Positions 22,753 through 27,013 of a stretch of DNA of 27,013 nt are shown in pieces (position 1 is the first letter of the stretch; each line of letters starts with the position of its first letter). The notes beneath the pieces were generated by a model that was given only the letters and a program-made list of their open reading frames with translations, was not told the DNA's origin and ran no database searches. The position numbers were made by a program, and so were the translations under genes. The DNA is from Tissierella_B sp964485455 (GTDB taxonomy: Bacteria > Bacillota > Clostridia > Tissierellales > Tissierellaceae): NCBI GenBank assembly GCA_964485455.1, contig CAZAJU010000020.1, forward strand, positions 1-27,013, written 5' to 3'.

Positions 22753-23495
22753 TAAATCACTCCTAAATCTCCAACTTCATATAGAATTATAGTACCTGTA
22801 ACTAGACCTGCTGTTTCTGTTCTCAATATTCTAGGTCCTAGAGTTACAATTCTTGCACCAATTTCCTTTAGTTTTTCTATCTCATCTACTTCAAAGCCGC
22901 CCTCTGGACCAATAACCACGTAAATAGGCTCATCGGCTAAATCTACTAAGGCCTCCCTTATGGTAATAACCTTCTCATCCTCATAGGGTACTATAATATT
23001 GGGCTTATCCTTTAAGATTTCTATCATTTCACTAAAGCTTATAATGCCTTCTACCTTAGGAATAAAATCCCTCTTGGACTGCTTTGCAGCTTCCTCCACT
23101 ATTGTATTCCACCGTTCAACCTTATTCTGTTCTTTGTTTATATCCTTGACCTTAACTACAGACCTCTTTGTTGCAACGGGATAAAACCCTTTTAACCCTA
23201 TTTCAGTACCCTTTTGAAAGATAACTTCCATTTTATTACCCTTAGAAAGGCCTTGTAAAAGAATAACTTCAACTTTAGATTCTGCCTTTCCTTCCGACTT
23301 TTCTTGAATATTTAAGCTGATTTTATCCTTATCAATATGGCTTATCTTACAAAGAAAGTTGGTCCCATCACAAGAAACCTCTACATTATCATTTATTCTT
23401 AGCCTAAGGACATCCTTCATATGCTTAACGTCTGTACCTACTATAGTTATATTATTCTCATCTATTTGATGCTTATCTATAAAAAATCTATGCAT
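22752..23495 (-). CDS. rsmE: 16S rRNA (uracil(1498)-N3)-methyltransferase RsmE
   Basis: Encodes 247 residues. It methylates N3 of U1498 in helix 44 of 16S rRNA at the decoding centre. Seen here: an N-terminal PUA-like domain (1-70) with VKHMKDVLRLRINDNVEV. A SPOUT-class knotted methyltransferase domain follows, with EAAKQSKRDFIPKV (135-148), IGPEGGFEVDEIE (195-207) and the knot LGPRILRTETA (219-229). All expected motifs are present. The ATG at 23495 follows AGGTGA. It lies 8 nt after prmA and shares a base with mtaB, in a compact ribosome and tRNA modification unit behind dnaK-dnaJ. Confidence 0.97.
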   Translation of the reverse strand: MHRFFIDKHQIDENNITIVGTDVKHMKDVLRLRINDNVEVSCDGTNFLCKISHIDKDKISLNIQEKSEGKAESKVEVILLQGLSKGNKMEVIFQKGTEIGLKGFYPVATKRSVVKVKDINKEQNKVERWNTIVEEAAKQSKRDFIPKVEGIISFSEMIEILKDKPNIIVPYEDEKVITIREALVDLADEPIYVVIGPEGGFEVDEIEKLKEIGARIVTLGPRILRTETAGLVTGTIILYEVGDLGVI

Positions 23496-23503
23496 AGGTT
23501 CAC

Positions 23504-24442
23504 CTACTTTTTAGATATGATACAAGCCCAGCCGTTATTTTCCTTAACTTGAAGGATCTTAAAGCCATTGTCTATTAAACTATCTTCTACCATTTTTATC
23601 TTTTCAGTTATAATACCTGAGCAAATAAATGTTCCATCCTCTTTAAGATAGTTCTGTAAGTCCGCACTCATACCTACAATTATCTCAGCTACTATATTAG
23701 CTACTATAATATCAGCCTTACCTTGGATTAAATCAAGAAGATTTCCATGTTTTACATCTACAATCTCTGAAACTCCATTGTTTTCTACATTCTCCCTAGA
23801 TACATTGACGCAGGTTTCATCTAAATCTATGGCTATAACTTTCTCTGCACCTAACTTTGCTGCTACAATCGCCAAAATTCCACTACCACATCCAACATCA
23901 AAGACTGTCACTCCCTTAGTAACATTCTCTTCCAATGCTTCAGTACACATCATAGTAGTTTCATGGGAACCAGTACCAAATGCCATACCTGGATCCAACT
24001 CTATTACTATATCTCCAGGTTTTTCTTCATAGTCCTCCCAGGAAGGTTTAATTATTATTTTATCTTTAATGATAATAGTTCTAAAGAAGTTCTTCCAATT
24101 ATCTGACCAAGACTGATCATCTACTTCTATAAAGGAGATCTCCCCATAAGGTTTTTCCCCTTTCTGAACAGGATATCTTTGAATCTCATCTTTTAAAAAT
24201 TCTATAGTATCTAAGATTCCATCTTCTAGGTTATAGTAAGCTTTAATGATTATACCTTCAAAGCTAGGACTCATAAGCTTCTGGTCAATAAAATCCCAAT
24301 CCTTTTCAGTTTTAGAGAAAGTTATAATATCATTAGGGTCTTCTATTGCAAGGCCTGTTGCACCGCATTTATACAATAGCTCACTTACTAGCTCTTCATT
24401 CTCAGAAGTTGTCTTAACCTGTACTTCAATCCATTTCATCAT
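23504..24442 (-). CDS. prmA: Ribosomal protein L11 methyltransferase PrmA
   Basis: Encodes 312 residues. It trimethylates amino groups of ribosomal protein L11. Seen here: an N-terminal L11-recognition domain (1-about 70, MKWIEVQVKTTSENEELVSEL), a linker, and a class I SAM methyltransferase domain. The latter has DPGMAFGTGSHETT (150-163), motif I DVGCGSGILAI (182-192) and ANIVAEI (248-254) near the active site. Two adjacent ATGs compete. The first (24442) is kept because AAGGA lies 6 nt upstream; using the second would drop one residue. It follows dnaJ by 30 nt. Its link to the chaperone operon is conserved in Bacillota. Confidence 0.96.
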   Translation of the reverse strand: MMKWIEVQVKTTSENEELVSELLYKCGATGLAIEDPNDIITFSKTEKDWDFIDQKLMSPSFEGIIIKAYYNLEDGILDTIEFLKDEIQRYPVQKGEKPYGEISFIEVDDQSWSDNWKNFFRTIIIKDKIIIKPSWEDYEEKPGDIVIELDPGMAFGTGSHETTMMCTEALEENVTKGVTVFDVGCGSGILAIVAAKLGAEKVIAIDLDETCVNVSRENVENNGVSEIVDVKHGNLLDLIQGKADIIVANIVAEIIVGMSADLQNYLKEDGTFICSGIITEKIKMVEDSLIDNGFKILQVKENNGWACIISKK

Positions 24443-24472
24443 ATCCCATCCTTTTTTAAGTATTGGAAATAC

Positions 24473-25594
24473 TTATTTGAAAGCATCCTTGACCTTCTCA
24501 AAGAAGGACTTCTTCTGCTCCTTAACTTCTTCTCCTTGCTCTTTAGCCAATTCTTTTAAAATTTCTCGCTGTCTTTCAGAAAGCTTTGTAGGTACTTGAA
24601 TATCTACTGTAAAGTAAAGGTCTCCTCTTCCACCTCCACGAATGTGTGGTACTCCTTTTCCCTTCAACTTAAATTGAGTTCCTGTTTGAGTGCCCTCAGG
24701 TATATGATATTTTTCATTCCCTTCCAGGGTAGGAACGTCTAATTCAGCACCAAGTGCTGCTTCTGTAAAGGTTATCGGAATATTTAAGAAAATATTATTG
24801 CCCTCTCTAATAAATATTTCATCTTCTTTAACGGTTATATAGATATAAAGGTCTCCCGATGGTCCTCCTCTACGTCCTCCTTCTCCTTCTCCTCTTATGG
24901 ATATGATAGAATCATTATTTACCCCAGCTGGCACCTTAACCTTTATCTTCTTCTCCTTGATTTCAGTTCCTGACCCATGGCAGGTATGACACTTCTCTTT
25001 AATGATTTCACCTGTTCCTCCACATTCATTACATGTAGCAGTCCTAAGAATCTGACCAAAAGGAGATTGCTGGCTATATCTTACTTGCCCTGTTCCATGA
25101 CAAGTTTGACATGTTTCCTTGTGAGTTCCAGGCTTTGCCCCAGTACCTTCACATGTAGAACAAGTTTCAGTTCTTCTAATTTTGATCTCTTTTTCTACTC
25201 CAAATATAGCTTCTTCAAACTCTATAGTCAAATTATATCTTAAGTCAGAGCCACGCTCAGGACCGGTTCTTCTACGTTGGGATTGTCCACCAAATCCCCC
25301 ACCAAATATATCAAATATATCATCAAAAATATCACCAAATCCCCCGAAGCCTGCTGCTCCTTGACCATTTACACCTTCTGGGCCGAATCGATCATATCTT
25401 CCCCTTTTGTCTTCATCGCTAAGTACCTCATAGGCAGAATTCACTTCCTTAAAATTCTTCTCTGCCTCACTATCATGTGGATTTAAATCAGGATGGTATT
25501 TCTTCGCAAGTTTTCTATAAGCCCTCTTTATTTCCTCCTGGGTTGCATTTTTTTCAACTCCAAGCACCTCATAATAATCCCTCAAAAATTTCAC
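24473..25594 (-). CDS. dnaJ: Chaperone protein DnaJ
   Basis: Encodes 373 residues. It is the type I Hsp40 co-chaperone that delivers substrates to DnaK and stimulates its ATPase. Seen here: J domain (5-70) with HPD at 34-36 and a Gly/Phe-rich linker (71-108). Four CxxCxGxG zinc repeats lie at Cys145/148, 162/165, 188/191 and 202/205. The C-terminal substrate-binding domain follows. The start is uncertain. GTG at 25594 follows AAGG at only 3 nt. TTG at 25585 would give the more typical N-terminus (RDYYEVLG at once) with GGTG 6 nt before it. It lies 75 nt after dnaK, across a strong hairpin that probably reduces DnaJ relative to DnaK. Confidence 0.97.
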   Translation of the reverse strand: MKFLRDYYEVLGVEKNATQEEIKRAYRKLAKKYHPDLNPHDSEAEKNFKEVNSAYEVLSDEDKRGRYDRFGPEGVNGQGAAGFGGFGDIFDDIFDIFGGGFGGQSQRRRTGPERGSDLRYNLTIEFEEAIFGVEKEIKIRRTETCSTCEGTGAKPGTHKETCQTCHGTGQVRYSQQSPFGQILRTATCNECGGTGEIIKEKCHTCHGSGTEIKEKKIKVKVPAGVNNDSIISIRGEGEGGRRGGPSGDLYIYITVKEDEIFIREGNNIFLNIPITFTEAALGAELDVPTLEGNEKYHIPEGTQTGTQFKLKGKGVPHIRGGGRGDLYFTVDIQVPTKLSERQREILKELAKEQGEEVKEQKKSFFEKVKDAFK

Positions 25595-25616
25595 CAGCCT
25601 TTTTAAAATTACATAA

Positions 25617-25646
25617 GCAAAGCTAAATCCATAGATTTAGCTTTGC
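25617..25646 (-). terminator. Intercistronic hairpin between dnaK and dnaJ
   Basis: A perfect 13-bp inverted repeat (25617-25629 with 25634-25646, loop of 4) lies 23 nt after the dnaK stop. On the minus strand it is followed by TTATGTAATTTT, an interrupted T-tract. This suggests partial termination or mRNA 3'-end protection rather than a full stop, because dnaJ has no obvious promoter of its own. Confidence 0.65.
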
Positions 25647-25669
25647 GCCTTAATAGTTATATTAAATCA

Positions 25670-27013
25670 TTATTTATCGTCCTCGTCAACAACTTCATAA
25701 TCAGCATCTACTACATCATCCTGAGGATTTGCTCCTTCAGCTCCGCCTGCTTGCTCATACATCTTTTGAGAAATTGCATAGAACTCTTCTTGTAATTCAT
25801 CGGTCTTCTTCTTTATATCATCTACATTATCAGACTCCAATGATTTCTTCAAAGCATCAAGCTTTTCTGTAACTTTAGATTTTTCATCTGCTGATATCTT
25901 TCCTTCAAGGTCTTTTAATGCCTTTTCTGTTTGATAAACTAAAGAATCTCCATTATTTCTAGCTTCAATTGATTCTTTCTTCTTCTTATCTTCATCTGCA
26001 AATCTTTCTGCTTCCTTAACTTTCTTTTCGATTTCCTCATCTGAAAGCTTAGTTGAACCAGAAATAGTAATCTTTTGCTCCTTGCCAGTGCCTAAATCCT
26101 TTGCACTAACATTTACAATACCGTTGGCATCTATATCAAAAGTTACTTCGATTTGAGGTATGCCACGTCTAGCAGGTGCAATACCACTTAGTTGGAATCT
26201 TCCTAGGGTTGTATTGTCATTTGCCATCTGTCTTTCACCTTGTAGTACGTGAATATCTACAGATGTTTGGTTATCAGCAGCAGTTGAGAATACCTGTGAT
26301 TTCTTAGTAGGTATAGTTGTATTTCTTTCGATTAATCTAGTAGTAACTCCACCAAGGGTTTCGATTCCAAGGGATAGAGGTGTTACGTCAAGAAGTAATA
26401 TATCTTTAACCTCTCCGCTTAGTACTCCACCTTGAATAGCTGCACCAATAGCAACACATTCATCAGGGTTAATATCCTTTTGAGGATCTCTACCTATTAA
26501 CTTCTTAACAGCTTCTTGTACTGCAGGGATTCTAGTTGAACCTCCTACTAAAATTACCTTTTCTATCTCTGAAGCTTGAAGGCCTGCATCCTTTAACGCC
26601 ATTCTTACTGGCTCAAGAGTTGCGTCTACAAGATGAGATGTTAACTCTTCAAATTTAGCTCTTGATATATCCATATTTAAATGAAGAGGGCCTGCAGAAG
26701 TTGCAGTAATAAATGGCAAATTGATATTTGAGGACATAGTTGATGATAATTCCTTCTTAGCCTTTTCAGCTGCTTCCTTCAATCTTTGATGACTCATCTT
26801 ATCAATTATAAGGTCTATTCCATTTTCCTTTTTGAATTGGTCATTTATATAATTTATCAATACGTTATCGAAGTCATCCCCGCCAAGACGGTTGTTTCCT
26901 CTAGTTGCAAGTACTTCGAATACTCCATCACCTAACTCAAGTATGGAAACGTCAAATGTACCTCCACCAAGGTCAAATACCATTATCTTGTGCTGTCCAT
27001 CTTCTTTATCCAT
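25670..27013 (-). CDS. dnaK: Chaperone protein DnaK (Hsp70), C-terminal part
   Basis: 447 codons are present; the frame runs off the window, and the Met at its edge is internal (DnaK is normally about 610 residues). It is the ATP-driven Hsp70 chaperone working with DnaJ and GrpE. Seen here: the second phosphate-binding loop VFDLGGGTFDVSIL, the adenosine motif ILVGGSTRIPAVQE, the interdomain linker DILLLDVTPLSLGIETLGG, and the beta substrate-binding domain with GERQMANDN. The helical lid follows, then an acidic tail ending in DDVVDADYEVVDEDDK, normal for bacterial DnaK. A hairpin and dnaJ follow. Upstream hrcA and grpE, and any CIRCE operator, would lie outside the window. Confidence 0.98.
   Translation of the reverse strand: MDKEDGQHKIMVFDLGGGTFDVSILELGDGVFEVLATRGNNRLGGDDFDNVLINYINDQFKKENGIDLIIDKMSHQRLKEAAEKAKKELSSTMSSNINLPFITATSAGPLHLNMDISRAKFEELTSHLVDATLEPVRMALKDAGLQASEIEKVILVGGSTRIPAVQEAVKKLIGRDPQKDINPDECVAIGAAIQGGVLSGEVKDILLLDVTPLSLGIETLGGVTTRLIERNTTIPTKKSQVFSTAADNQTSVDIHVLQGERQMANDNTTLGRFQLSGIAPARRGIPQIEVTFDIDANGIVNVSAKDLGTGKEQKITISGSTKLSDEEIEKKVKEAERFADEDKKKKESIEARNNGDSLVYQTEKALKDLEGKISADEKSKVTEKLDALKKSLESDNVDDIKKKTDELQEEFYAISQKMYEQAGGAEGANPQDDVVDADYEVVDEDDK

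Noticed and set aside
27011..27013. Met at the window edge as the DnaK start
   Set aside because: The residues after it are the middle of the ATPase domain; the gene simply runs out of the window.
1..27013. A new defence, mobile or biosynthetic system
   Set aside because: No transposase, integrase, recombinase, phage, toxin-antitoxin, CRISPR or secondary-metabolite gene is recognisable. Gene content and order are conserved core, and composition looks uniform by eye.

Overview
The window is a stretch of conserved chromosomal core from a low-GC, AT-rich Gram-positive bacterium of the Bacillota, most likely an anaerobic clostridium or Tissierella relative. The support is gene order (hrcA-dnaK-type chaperone locus, then prmA-rsmE-mtaB, rpsU-yqeY, nfeD-floA, yqfC-yqfD-phoH, ybeY-dgkA-cdd-era-recO, glyQS, ccpN-yqfL, dnaG-sigA-trmK-nif3), which closely follows Bacillus subtilis, together with sporulation-associated yqfC/yqfD, a glycyl T-box leader and AGGAGG-type ribosome binding sites. 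Every protein gene lies on the minus strand, so the biological reading direction is from position 27013 down to 1. I see no transposon, prophage, CRISPR array, tRNA or rRNA. Layout in transcription order: (1) 27013-21100, C-terminal part of dnaK, a 13-bp intercistronic hairpin, dnaJ, prmA, rsmE, mtaB and a HIT-family hydrolase: protein folding plus modification of ribosomal protein, 16S rRNA and tRNA. (2) 21092-20319, a near-consensus promoter, rpsU, yqeY and a strong terminator. (3) 20232-17389, nfeD and floA (membrane microdomain pair), a membrane-anchored hypothetical protein, then a terminator. (4) 17341-10569, a long tightly packed run: yqfC, yqfD, phoH, ybeY, a DgkA-PAP2 fusion, a DUF3048 lipoprotein, cdd, era, recO. 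The c-di-AMP phosphodiesterase gene pgpH/yqfF, which sits between phoH and ybeY in B. subtilis, is absent here. (5) 10552-7281, promoter, glycine T-box riboswitch, glyQ, glyS, followed by two hairpins and a short CTACA tandem repeat. (6) 7190-5687, ccpN-type CBS regulator and the PPDK regulatory kinase/phosphorylase, then a hairpin terminator. (7) 5493-1, dgt, dnaG, rpoD, trmK and a partial Nif3-family gene: dNTP control, replication priming and housekeeping transcription. The most unusual non-coding element is a roughly 200-nt region between dgt and dnaG with nested long-range inverted repeats. Its wobble pairs favour an RNA on the plus strand, against all the genes, and its rod-with-bubble shape is reminiscent of 6S RNA; this is a hypothesis. 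Otherwise the window is ordinary core genome. The clearest gene-level curiosities are the kinase-phosphatase fusion, the missing pgpH, the little-characterised FloA neighbour and the number of TTG start codons (nif3, rpoD, nfeD, HIT).
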